This document shows, in pieces, positions 49,501 to 59,129 of a DNA stretch of 64,000 nt. A program made the position numbers and the translations under genes. Below the pieces are notes generated by a model that saw nothing but the letters and a program-made list of their open reading frames with translations, searched no databases and was not told the origin of the DNA. Numbering within the stretch: position 1 is the stretch's first letter; each line of letters starts with the position of its first letter. This DNA is from Ascidia mentula. Lineage: Eukaryota > Chordata > Ascidiacea > Phlebobranchia > Ascidiidae. The DNA lies in NCBI GenBank assembly GCA_947561715.1, contig OX387200.1, positions 126,501 to 190,500 of the forward strand, given 5' to 3'.

Positions 49501-51567
49501 GCTTTTTAACTTTAGCAGTTTTATTATGTTTTATTATATTTCATTTTAATTTATTTTATTCTTGGGTTTATTTACCGTATAGCTTTCTGTGTTTTATTTG
49601 CAAATTCGAATTTGCAGAAACTGAGGATGCCAGTTCAGGCGAAATCGATTTTTTACTAATAAATCAGCTGACTCAATTCGAAACTTCTGCTAGTTTCATT
49701 GAATTCTCAACATCATTGTTTATTTTTATTTAACTAAGACTGTTTCTTAATTTTAAACAAAACAGAAACAATTATTTATTTCAGCATAACAATATGTAAA
49801 AAATTCACCTGGATCGGTCATAGTGGCTGCCTGGTCTGGTGCAACCATAATATTTTCTTCAACAAATGCAGATATGAGCTTTTGTGTTAAAGACCCAAAG
49901 GGGCACGGATCAGAAATTTCCCTGTGACACAACATAATGTTTGTGCAACACTGTGACACAACAATAATGTTTGTGCAACACTGTGACACAACATAATGTT
50001 TTGTGCAACACTGTGACACAACAATAATGTTTGTGCAAAGAACAAATTATCTGACATTTCAACACACTGTGACATCACAATTACCTCAAAACTTGCGCGA
50101 ACAACACCCGATACATAATATGGTTGTATAAAAAACTACACTGGGATTATATTCAACATGAATCTGACCCTTTTAACTACCAGGGGACATATGCATTACA
50201 CACAGCTTACATCATATCTGAGGCTTTCTTCAGAATCCCTTCAACACTTGCATCCTGTTTCTCAAAACTCTTCCCAATCGCTCGACTTCCTTCGCTCTTC
50301 TCCTCTCGCATATCCTCTAGCGCCCACCGCTGGCTGAAATGAACACCAAGCTCTGGAATCTGAATAGAAAAAGTTTTTTTATCTTAGCAAGTTTAAAACT
50401 CTAAGTATAAAGTAAAATGACAGTTGAAGAGTGCAGCATTATTTTTGCCATCTGACCTTAAAATAATCGTCATCGTCAGTAACACAAGCTTTGTACAATT
50501 TCTCCAGAGTTTGTACATTTGCTGATGTGATCGGAGAACAATACGACTCAATCGACTGCCAGAACCTGTTGGGTGTCTCATTCACGGGGACTCTGGAAGT
50601 TTGGGTGGTGTTTGAGTCATCCAACATCTCATAGTCAACAAATTTGGGCTGGAATTGAACAGGAATGTCAACATGAGACAAAACAAGCCTTCTCCATCCC
50701 AGGATAAAAAATATTTCAGCAACAAATTTGTTTCCACTTCATTACAAAAACCTACCACAGTGGTTTTTATTTTAGTTCTTCCACTTGAACCACTAGATGT
50801 CGCTCCAGGGAAGTACTTGGGATGAGCAGGTGAGTCGGATGACTTTAACTTTTTATTCGGTCTCTCCTCAGAAAGTTTTAATCTCTTCAGGTTTTTCTCC
50901 CCCTTGATAAAAAACTTATTCCAACTGTAATCTTGCAACAAACCAATCTGCTCGTGCTGTTTATTTTATTTGGAGAGTTGTAAAATGAAATTAACCTGAG
51001 TTACTTTTGGCAACTTATGTAACAAAGAAAACTAAAAATAGGTTGTGGTACAAAAAATAGGTACAATATTTTTAACAAAAGGAGTATATTTGTTGTTTTT
51101 CACCCGAAGAACGTCAGTTTCATAATTCATTATGCAATAAATCCAAAGTTGTTTGTTTAAAAAACAGATTTTTGAGCAAAATACTTATGGACACAAATTT
51201 TATCAATACTTTTTTGTCTTTTTTTCCTTCTTGTCCATCACTTAGAACTTGAATTTCCTCAGTAAGTTGTCTCATTCTTCTTGTGGCCGCAACAAGCAAG
51301 GTTTCAAGATCCATTTGAAGATTATCTATTTCATCCAGCTGGATTCCTTCATCTCCACGACGATTAATAACTGAAACAGTTTTGCAACTTTATTGTTAAT
51401 TTTTGCCGTAGGATTTTTTATGAAGCTTTATTCGAGTGAAAATCCTAATGAAATTTTAAATGTTAAACGATTGATAATATCTCACTGTTGGTGTAAGTTG
51501 GGCAGTGCCTTGCATGGTCAACTGGAGTAAGATCAGGAAAGTTGAGTCCTTCTTTCATATCTGCCAT
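46590..51567 (-). CDS. TADA3: Transcriptional adapter 3 (SAGA/ATAC histone acetyltransferase subunit)
   Basis: Nuclear adaptor of GCN5/PCAF acetyltransferase complexes. Eight exons in minus order: 51567-51486, 51370-51210, 50956-50756, 50648-50457, 50359-50211, 49921-49809, 47764-47574, 46718-46590, giving 405 aa (human 432). Diagnostic parts: DLTPVDHARHCPTYTN at the N-terminus, LETLLVAATRRMRQLTEEIQ (coil), IPELGVHFSQRWALEDMREE, CPFGSLTQKLISAFVEENI, EDEVLNELMRSQQELKAVST and the end AARQKKRTLMKKEKEYAWKA. Intron 6 (47765-49808) contains a Penelope-like insertion and intron 7 (46719-47573) a hAT element. Intron 5 carries a short tandem repeat. An acceptor-like CTTTCAG lies about 28 nt upstream of the ATG and only 143 bp separate the start from the RIOK1 stop. 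Confidence 0.94.
46809..47292. mobile_element. hAT (Tip100-like) deletion derivative with perfect 8-bp target duplication
   Basis: The left end CAGTGGCGCAACTAGCGG and right end CCCTAGTTGCGCCCCTG are inverted copies. ACTGAGAT flanks both sides (46801-46808 and 47293-47300). CAGTGGCG-type ends are characteristic of the Tip100/Zaphod branch of hAT. Near 47119 the plus strand reads MSCPPKKMRKITSFFVVT before a frame stop, resembling the start of a hAT transposase, so this is probably an internally deleted autonomous element. It sits in TADA3 intron 7. Confidence 0.88.
48238..49720 (+). mobile_element. Penelope-like retroelement remnant between 336-bp inverted arms
   Basis: The arms 48339-48674 and 49371-49706 are inverted copies with only a few mismatches in the stretches I compared. 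Between them lies a GIY-YIG endonuclease frame of Penelope type. The direct repeat CAACATCATTGTT (48238-48250 and 49708-49720) flanks the unit. If this is the target duplication, 88 bp of extra element sequence lie left of the left arm. Penelope elements are known for arms in inverted orientation with such tails. The reverse transcriptase part is missing. The insertion is in TADA3 intron 6. Confidence 0.85.
48637..49260 (+). pseudogene. Penelope-like endonuclease module (linker, Cys/His motif, GIY-YIG), 5'-truncated
   Basis: About 207 open codons with no initiating ATG at the 5' end; the frame opens inside the left arm after a stop at 48634-48636. VYKRPPSLGNILTNY matches the segment that follows the reverse transcriptase in Penelope proteins. 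Next is a Cys/His cluster (CRRCAMCGHHGNH), then the nuclease: YGIYVATCQICHEQYVGQT is the GIY...YVG motif, KFSKRWTQHR gives the catalytic-type Arg and His, and RLDVCEAKWLN supplies the Glu. The nuclease module is intact, but without the reverse transcriptase it cannot be autonomous. It could still be a source of endonuclease if expressed. Confidence 0.85.
49925..50037. repeat. Tandem repeat of about 33 bp, four copies
   Basis: The unit TGACACAACATAATGTTTGT followed by GCAACACTG repeats four times with 1-3 base differences in TADA3 intron 5. There are no spacers of unique sequence, so it is a minisatellite, not a CRISPR array. Confidence 0.85.
51074..51129. repeat. Single arm of the 15385-15494 foldback family
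   Basis: AACAAAAGGAGTATATTTG and AAGAACGTCAGTTTCATAAT match the right arm at 15443-15494 with only a few differences; both continue into ATTCATTA. The inverted partner is not present nearby. It lies in TADA3 intron 2. Confidence 0.75.
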
Positions 51568-51709
51568 CTTAACATTTCTAATATTACAACTGAAAGAGTA
51601 TTACATAATTTATCTAAAGTTCTAAACTGCACATGAAAACTTCCACCACCAAGGTTAATATATAGGTCCGAATAAACCAAAATTACCAGAATTATCAACA
51701 AAATCACAT

Positions 51710-53245
51710 CTATTTAGTCCTTTTTGTGTGAGCCAGTTTATCTCTTCGCTTTTTGACATGTTTTGGTGTTTTGTCCATTCTTCTTTCTCGATTTTCTTCC
51801 TTAACTTGTTTCTTGTGCTTCTTCCTCTCCTCCTTTGTCATCGTTCTTGTTGAGATTGCCTGGGTGTTTGTTTTGATTTTCTCCATTGATTTGTGATCCT
51901 GCATTTCTGATTCATCTTCACTACTTTCAGGATCCGACACTTCACCTTCGAGGATGTCAGGTATTTCTCTGGCACCAGATAAACTTGCGTTTAATCCCGT
52001 AATGGTTTGATACAAAACCTCACTCTTCCCAACCTTGGCCTCCTTCACATCTTTTTCAAAGTGTTTGACCTCATCTAACCTTTGAGGAATGAAACTCTTC
52101 TCAAAAATTGCGTCATCGTTATCTTCCTTTCCTTGATTATGTGCTTGAGAAGCGATATCCATTGCTTTCTGCAAGTAACTGTCTATATTTGTGTCGTTGA
52201 TAGTGACGTCCGTCACAAAATTAAACAATCCACGCAAGTTCATGGAAGGAACGCCCTTCCGTCTGAAATAATCATTAACATTGCTGCAGTCTTTCCGAAG
52301 AAAGTCGAGTGCCCTTGGATGGTCGTGCTCCACTGACTGTGATACATCAATTACAACTAGGTGGCCTTCATGGTATAGAAGGTTGAACTCGCTCAAATCA
52401 CCATGGACGAGACGACAGTCATTATAGATTTGTCGAACCATTAACACAGCCTCCAGATACAACTCCCTGTATTTTGAATAGGACAAGACTGTGTCTTTCA
52501 GTAGAGGCGCTGGCCAACCATCATTTCCAATAAACCCCATGACAAGAACATGGCCCCTAAGCAAGTAAGGTGTGGGGCAGTTAACTCCGCAATTAAACAT
52601 CCTCGTTAGATTCCTGGTTTCCTTTTCAGCCCAAGTAGCCACCATCTTTCTCGGATTTCCTTTGCAATAACCCCGCCTGAAGCGAAACTCCCCACTGACA
52701 TATCGATCTCTATCCTTAAAAGTCAGTATTGAGGTCTTGTATATTTTCACAGCCCTGTGATCTCCAGCAGAAGTAGTGGCGTGATAAACATTAGCTTCCT
52801 TTCCAGTGCTTATCACTCCATTTATTTCACTGATTACATTCCGACTCAACATCTTAAACAAAATAATTCTGGTCCGTGGGTCCAGCACCTGTTCAATGGT
52901 TGCTCGGTCAGATTTGTCACGGACTCGATTACCCGATGCATTCTTCCTCTTATCCATCACACTTTGATGGGACAACTCATAATTGTCCAGCTTTATTTTG
53001 TTTTCAAACTTTGAAAGAGCTTTGCTATTGGGTTGGAACCTGCTGTTACTTTCATTGTTTAATATTTCATCTTCCAAAATATCCAGTTCATCCTCATGAA
53101 ATTCATCGGATTCTATAACTTTTTCTACAATTTGATTATTGTCTACCACTTTAAAAGACTCAGTGTTGACTGAAAAACCACAATCACGACAATCACCTTC
53201 ATCTTCTTCTGCATCATCAAACTGCCCAGGAACAATTATATCCAT
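51710..53245 (-). CDS. RIOK1: Atypical serine/threonine kinase RIO1
   Basis: Cytosolic kinase/ATPase needed for late maturation of the 40S ribosomal subunit. One uninterrupted exon of 511 codons (human 568 aa, many exons), unusual among its intron-rich neighbours. The N-terminus is acidic. The RIO domain contains INGVISTGKEANVYHAT (ATP-binding loop), HRAVKIYKTSI (Lys), LVHGDLSEFNLLYH (catalytic Asp and Asn) and LVVIDVSQSVEHDHP (metal-binding Asp). The C-terminal tail is acidic then strongly basic (KKHKKQVKEENRERRMDK). The stop is 143 bp from the TADA3 start and the ATG is 238 bp from the SNRPC stop, all on the same strand. The complete absence of introns could reflect retroposition or intron loss. 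Confidence 0.97.
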   Translation of the reverse strand: MDIIVPGQFDDAEEDEGDCRDCGFSVNTESFKVVDNNQIVEKVIESDEFHEDELDILEDEILNNESNSRFQPNSKALSKFENKIKLDNYELSHQSVMDKRKNASGNRVRDKSDRATIEQVLDPRTRIILFKMLSRNVISEINGVISTGKEANVYHATTSAGDHRAVKIYKTSILTFKDRDRYVSGEFRFRRGYCKGNPRKMVATWAEKETRNLTRMFNCGVNCPTPYLLRGHVLVMGFIGNDGWPAPLLKDTVLSYSKYRELYLEAVLMVRQIYNDCRLVHGDLSEFNLLYHEGHLVVIDVSQSVEHDHPRALDFLRKDCSNVNDYFRRKGVPSMNLRGLFNFVTDVTINDTNIDSYLQKAMDIASQAHNQGKEDNDDAIFEKSFIPQRLDEVKHFEKDVKEAKVGKSEVLYQTITGLNASLSGAREIPDILEGEVSDPESSEDESEMQDHKSMEKIKTNTQAISTRTMTKEERKKHKKQVKEENRERRMDKTPKHVKKRRDKLAHTKRTK

Positions 53246-53483
53246 TTTAATAACACAAGGTTTTTTTTCCTAAACCTTGTCTAAAATAAAAACAATGACA
53301 GTAGTAGACATATATGTACAATAAAATCAAAATTCATGTCAAAAGTAGTTTTGTTGTTCACAACAATTATCTCAAGTTGCAAAGAATTTCAGAACAACAC
53401 TTTCTATGTAAAACTTAACCCGAAACGAACAACACGCTCACAATTTACCAAATGTTTTTTGGGTCAAGTTATGTTCTGTCAGA
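53246..53483. other. SNRPC-RIOK1 spacer with hairpin and splice acceptors
   Basis: On the minus strand it ends TTTTTATTTTAG, then ACAAGGTTTAGG, then the RIOK1 ATG. No AATAAA signal for SNRPC is seen on the minus strand. Confidence 0.5.
53255..53280 (-). promoter_or_regulatory. Hairpin in the RIOK1 5' leader
   Basis: ACAAGGTTT and AAACCTTGT form a perfect 9-bp stem with an 8-nt loop, 10 bp upstream of the RIOK1 start codon. In RNA it would sit close to the initiation site or around the acceptor TTTAG. Function unknown. Confidence 0.45.
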
Positions 53484-53873
53484 TCATTGCATTCCCGGTC
53501 GCGGTCCCATCATCATTACCGGACCACCCATCATTGGGGGGCCCATCGGACGCATTGGCATCATCTGCGGCCCACCCATCATAGGACCTCGCATCATTGG
53601 CCCACCCATTGGCATTGGACCCATGGGACCATTTGGACCCATCATAGGTGGGGGAATGGCTGCACCAGGACCAAAAGGATTATTTGCGATTTTGCCTTTT
53701 TGAAAAGCTTGGGTTGTTTTGTCGATGAGTTCTTGAGCTTGTTCTTCCATCCATGTTTGATAATAAGTTCTCACGTTTTCTTTGTGTTTCCTCCCAGAGC
53801 AGTGGGTTTTCCTCACCGAAGGCGAGTCGTGTGTGAGGTACGTATCACAATAGTCACAAAAGTACTTGGGCAT
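53484..53873 (-). CDS. SNRPC: U1 small nuclear ribonucleoprotein C
   Basis: U1 snRNP subunit that stabilises pairing of U1 snRNA with the 5' splice site. Single exon, 129 aa (human 159). The start [20 protein letters not shown] is the canonical U1-C N-terminus. The matrin/U1-like C2H2 zinc finger uses the Cys pair in FCDYC and the His residues in [10 protein letters not shown] helix with [19 protein letters not shown] follows, then a Met/Pro/Gly-rich tail (repeats of GPM/GGPMM) ending GPRPGMQ. An upstream in-frame ATG would add seven residues, but the family start is the one given. It is divergent from the ZC3H14/PABPN1 gene and the first of the minus-strand run. Confidence 0.97.
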   Translation of the reverse strand: MPKYFCDYCDTYLTHDSPSVRKTHCSGRKHKENVRTYYQTWMEEQAQELIDKTTQAFQKGKIANNPFGPGAAIPPPMMGPNGPMGPMPMGGPMMRGPMMGGPQMMPMRPMGPPMMGGPVMMMGPRPGMQ

Positions 53874-54969
53874 TCTACTGTTATTGTTTTTCACGATTTT
53901 GCACTGGTTCAGTGTCTATAGAGGGAAGATGCAATTCTGTGTAGCAAAAACGTTGAGTGAATCACAAAAGCAAAGTGACAAATCAAAAGAAAGACTGTCA
54001 ATTTTCAAACTCGGCAATCTTGAACACTAACTTCAAAATAAATATTAAGCCACTACTTCACAAAAACATGTTAATTTGTTTCTTCTGTAATTACTTCTCT
54101 GCATCTTCAATTAAACGAAACCAAACTACACTGGAATCGGCGCATGCGGCAATATTACGAAGGATGAGATGTATGCCAATAAATATGTCCTAGCTTATAT
54201 AAAAACATAAAAATAAAAAATGGTAACTTTAAAACATTCTTTAATAAATCAGATTTTTTTCTTATTTTGAAGAAACTTTCTCAAATGTTGGTTAACAACA
54301 CAGCTTGTTGACAAGACGCCATTTTATGAAGTTGATCGATCATCCAACAAATTTATCGAAGGGGCAACACGCCAGTAAAATATTTGGAGTTTACCACAAC
54401 AGTGTTTAGTAAAATATATTTGAAATTAACATTTTAAAATGTACGCTGCAACCTTAATATGAGTTAGGCTTGTTTAACTAACCAAAAACTTATGTATAAA
54501 ATTTTTGGCGTTCCAAAAAAATAAATTATTTTTAAAGGTTCTTACTTTTATACAGAATGGCGGCTTGTTGCAAAGATTTTGTGAAACTTAAAAATCGTCA
54601 TCAACACAAGTTGGTGTGAATGGGATTTTACTTGTATTGTACCAGCTGCTGAAATGCTCACCATATTTGAGGGTTTTCTGTTTTCCGTAGTTGTAGTAAA
54701 TTTGTTTGTGTGGATGTATCTGATTGAGTAATGCGATTTCGTTTATTACTTCATTTTTTGTTCAATGCCCATCTTCCTTTGGTGGTGTGGTATGCAGCCG
54801 ATGGAAAACGTGGTGGTTTTATTTATAAAGTCGTGTTATTAAACTTACAAACCATTACATAATCCTTAAGTACAAAGAGTAGTTTATGTTGACCGAACTA
54901 TGATATGAATGTTTAACAATGTTGTGTGTGTTGCAGCTTTTGTTTCATCAGAAACGAAAACTTGACATA
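53874..54969. other. Divergent region between SNRPC and the ZC3H14/PABPN1-like gene
   Basis: No coding segment recognised. The right end has a good acceptor (GTGTGTGTTGCAG, near 54936) about 34 bp before the ATG, so a 5' UTR intron or trans-splicing is likely. Confidence 0.5.
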
Positions 54970-57579
54970 ATGGAGATTGGAACAGATATTAGCAAAAATA
55001 TACAGGAGGCTATAAAAGCAAAACTTATTGAACTTAAATCATATGTTGACGATGAACTTCCTGATTACATCATGATAATGATTGCGAACCGTAAAAAAGA
55101 GGAACAAATGACAGACTCATTGTCCTTATTTCTCGGAAATAATACTAAAGTATTTACCAAGTGGTTATATGAGTTATTGGGGAATCTCAACAACAAAAAG
55201 GAAGATGTCGATGATGCGAAAACTCTCGAACAAACTAACAACGTAAAAGAATCTGTCGCACAAGAGAAAGAACCAGAAACAAAAAAATCAAAATGGGACG
55301 TCAAAGGTGAAGAGGAAGCAATTGTTGGAAAAGAAGCAGAAATAGAGATTTTGCCTGAATCTGATCTTGCCCTTGACTTGGAATTATATGGAATGGATTC
55401 TGGCACTGATTCAACCAAAAAGTTAACTTCAACTAATGTTCAATCCACTGATGCAAAGCATAAAAAGAAAACGGATAAAGACGAAGCTCTCAGAATTAAA
55501 CCAACAACTAACTATGCTGCAGCGTATCTAAACCATAAAAAAGGCATTTCAAAGCAAACCACAGAAAAATCAAAACACAAATCTCACAAATCTGTCAGCT
55601 CAACTCTGGAAGAAAAAAGAGAATCATTACAAAAACGATCAGATGATTCTAAGGAGTATTCTCACAAAGATAAAAGTAAAAAACGGTCAAGAACGTCAAA
55701 GGAAGAAAGTGTTTCAAGGAAAAGAGCAAATTCTTCGTCAAAACCAGTAAGAGATTGGGATAAGCACAAGGTAGACCAAGATGCTTGGGAAGAAGAAAAA
55801 CAACTTAAATCTCAGCCCAAGAAGCATTCGGCTCCGAAACTATCACGGAAACCTGACAGTGATGATGAAATTGTTGAACCATCAGCGAAACGATTTTCGT
55901 CAGTTGTCCAATCTTCAATTTCAGCCGTGAAACGTGGATATGTGAGCGAAGATAGTGATGAAGAAACAAAAAAATCAAGCATTGTGAGTAAAGTGGCTCT
56001 CCCTACTCGAAGGTCTCGTCTCCCACCTCACAAGCAAGCAAACAGATCTCTCCTCCTGAAGGCTGTCTGTGAAGCTGAGTCCAGTGTTAAGCAAAGCAGT
56101 AAAATATCATCTTCCATTGATGAGAAACAAATTGTGAAGTCGGTAAAACAAAGGTTGGGAAGAGTGGAAAGGCGTGAGAAGTTTTTAATATCTTCTGCTA
56201 ACCGAGAGGAGGGTGGGGGTGATGAAAAACAAGATAACAAAGTAAAAGTAAAAAAAGTTCGCATTATCAAGCGCAAAGGCAAAGATGCAATCAGTAAAAC
56301 TATTAGAGACGAAAACATACAAAAAACTGTTAAGAATGTTTATGTTGAGCGAGAATTGTCAACGTCACCGAAAGTGAAAATACCAAAGATTCTTACTGAC
56401 AGCTTTGATGTAAAGGAAGACATTAGCATAACTCATCATAAAGGTGATAAAAGAAGATTTATATCCAGAAAAACTAATAAAACTAACAATGTTTCATCAA
56501 ACTCAGTTGTACATCAAGATTCAGAGAATAATGCAAGAGTTAAGTTTGATCAAAGAAACTTGAAACTAAGAAATTCAACTGTTCAGAATGATGATGATGA
56601 AATTTCTCTGCCTGGAACTGGGTCTTTAACTGATGACGTCCCAACTGAGTCGGACGCTCAGAACAAGAAACCACGTTCGTCCAGCCCTTGCTTCATTGTT
56701 ACTTTGGATGGAAGTGTAGCAAAAGACAAAACTGAAACGGCATCTATTCCAAAACAACAAACCAAACAAAAGTTCAAAGCTATTCCAGTAAAAGCGCCAG
56801 CAGATTCAAATGAAGATGCCTCGAGCAACCAAGTAAAGTCCGAAAAGTCCTCAAATGTTGTGACTGATGACGAACTGATCAGCATGAGGGAAAAACTGAT
56901 TAAAATGCAGAATGAAAGTAGAAGACTGAAGTCACTTCAACAGGAGCAGCTACCTGCTATCAAACACACAACAACTGTGAAAAACATATTAACTTCAGCT
57001 AAACCAGACCCGAACAAATCTATTCATATTGCCAATGTGCATTTTTCTGCAAATGAAAAACAGCTGACGGAACACTTTGGTATTTGTGGAAAAGTTAGGA
57101 GAGTTACTTTGCTTAAAGACACATACACAGGACACCCCAAAGGGTAAGTTTTAGAATTTTTACATAAAATTGTCCAGACTTTTATACAATTTAAACTATG
57201 GTAAAGTTTTTGGCAATTACTATTTATTGCTTTGTTTAAAGTGGGTCGTTTTCAAATGACGACTCCTTATTATCGTATTTGACCTTTTTATAGTTTTGCA
57301 TATTTGGAATTTGAAGAACAGAGTTCAGTTCAATCTGCACTTGCATTGGACAACACAACATTTTGTTCTCGAGTTATTCGTGTGACACCGAAAACATCAC
57401 TTTCTCCGTCAACTTCACCTTACAAGAAGTCAACAACGTTCACGTTCAGAAGCCGACCACTCATGAGACCACGGTTCCGATACACAGCAAGATCTGCCAT
57501 GAAAACTTTCCGTGCAAGATACAGAGCTATTCCGACCCGCAACAAAACTTGGGTCAAACCTGGTTTCATTCCAACATAA
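54970..57579 (+). CDS. Nuclear poly(A)-binding chimera: ZC3H14-like N-terminus, PABPN1-like coil and RRM
   Basis: Two exons, 54970-57143 and 57294-57579, giving 819 aa. The start MEIGTDISKNIQEAIKAKL matches the PWI-like N-terminal domain of ZC3H14/Nab2, including ELPDYIMIMIANRKK and LSLFLGNNT. The middle is Lys/Ser-rich and disordered but keeps two ZC3H14 landmarks, RSRLPPHKQANRSLLLKAV and PCFIVTLDGS. The CCCH zinc fingers that end ZC3H14 are absent. In their place are a PABPN1-type coil (ISMREKLIKMQNESRRLKSL) and an RRM (KSIHIANVHFSANEKQLTEH, VRRVTLLKDTYTGHPKGFAY). It ends with an Arg-rich tail rich in RFRYTAR/RARYRA as in PABPN1. Both parents bind nuclear poly(A). The single intron interrupts the RRM after HPKG. 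The fusion lies within exon 1, so it is not an artefact of exon joining. Confidence 0.9.
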
Positions 57580-57982
57580 ATGTTTGAAAAATGTAACTTT
57601 TTAAAATACTCACATTTATTGTGTTTTGCCAAGATAAACAGAGTGAATATATGATGAAACTACTATGGTGCTGGAATTCACAACATTTTGGAGTATATGA
57701 ATAACTATGTGGTAATATTGAGCACTTGTATTACTTGGGCGAAAAATTCTTGGTGCAAATAATGGAATCCAAATATATTGATGCTGCTTTAATGCGTTTG
57801 GAATGTGTGTTTTTCTCTCTGTTAACTTATGATGTGTCAAACTTTACTTGCGACACTGAAAACTGTGTATTTCTGCTCGTTGACTTTACTAAGTTGATGT
57901 TTTTGCAGATTGCCAGCTTTGTTAGGGAACCATTGGAATAAACTTTTGCATTTAGTTGATGTAAAACATTGCCTTATATTTG
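57580..57982. other. Spacer between the poly(A)-binding gene and PRADC1
   Basis: About 400 bp of 3' UTR and promoter. A good acceptor (GATGTTTTTGCAG, near 57909) precedes the PRADC1 ATG by about 73 bp, suggesting a 5' UTR splice. Confidence 0.5.
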
Positions 57983-59129
57983 ATGCTGTTCATTCAACGC
58001 ACATTGAAGCTCATCATCTTTCTGTCCCTTATGATCGGGACAGAATTACTGTTGTCAAAGTCCACAGTAACCGGTAATTTAATTTACTGTCTGTCTTGTT
58101 TTTGATTTTATAAAATCCAAAATTTATAAATGCTACTGAAATTTATAAACAGACCATGGAACAATTGTCATGATGCTTAAATTTAACCAGACAAGTGTGC
58201 GGAATTATTTACCATGATGTAGGTGGAACTCACCTTTTGTTTGTTCTTTCACCAGGTTATGGATTAAACGAGCAGTTGTATCTTGATGTTCTTTACCCCG
58301 AAGACGTGGCGTACACGTACAAGATCCGGCAAGCTCGTGATTTCAGCGATACTTTCTCAAGCGAGCTGAAACGAGTCCATTTGATTGCCACCGAACCCAG
58401 TCATGCATGCGGTCAGGTGATTGATAACGGACATCTGCTACGAGGGCAGGTTGCTCTGATAGAGCGGGGGTACGTATTGCTTGGTAACTGTTGCAACACA
58501 TTCCATCATAAACAAAATAGTTATCTTACTTCAAGTTAACCAGACATCTCTTCTACTGTCGCCCATGCAGAACCTACCTCAGTTTTCATCTTCTTTTAGT
58601 AGACACAAGATCAAATTAAACTTTGTTATAATATATATTTTAATCAGTTGAATAGTTCCTTTCCACAACTTCAAACCTAAATGTGTTTTGACAAAGTGTG
58701 TTTAATCAAAATTTTAAATTGTCATTAACTGGGTTTGCCACTGTGTGTGTTTTGTAGTGAATGTTCGTTTATCACAAAAGCGATAAATGCTGAACTGTAC
58801 GGCGCTCTTTCTGTAATAATAATGGACAACAAGCATGACGATATAGATCAGTGGATAGATATGATCGGGGATGAAACTGATCGCGTTGTCGGCATTCCTT
58901 CATATTTTATGCTAGGAAAAGACGGGTGGGTAGAGATGGAATGTTTGAAACTAATAAATTCTGTGATTACAACTATTATTTCCTAGTGATAACTGTGACT
59001 CCACAATATTTTAGGAACATGATTCGGGAATCCCTTAAAGCTCATAACATGCCAGCAGCCATAATAAATCTCCCCGTTAATTATACAAACAAGGTTGTTT
59101 CCCACCAACCACCGTGGAACTACTGGTGA
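57983..59129 (+). CDS. PRADC1: Protease-associated domain-containing protein 1 (secreted)
   Basis: Small secreted glycoprotein consisting of a PA domain, a fold otherwise found beside proteases. Four exons: 57983-58073, 58256-58469, 58758-58925, 59015-59129, giving 195 aa (human 188). Exon 1 encodes a signal peptide (MLFIQRTLKLIIFLSLMIG). The remainder follows the human protein: YLDVLYPEDVAYTY, HLIATEPSHACGQVIDNGHL, GQVALIERGECSFITKA, VVGIPSYFMLGKDGNMIR, AAIINLPVNYTNK (an N-glycosylation site) and the conserved C-terminal PPWNYW. The start exon was chosen because its donor phase joins the PA domain in frame and it supplies the expected signal sequence. No protease domain is present, as usual for the family. 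Confidence 0.93.

Noticed and set aside
53487..53921. Plus-strand open frames rich in His/Trp or Gly/Ile
   Set aside because: They are antisense to the Met/Pro/Gly-rich tail of U1-C.
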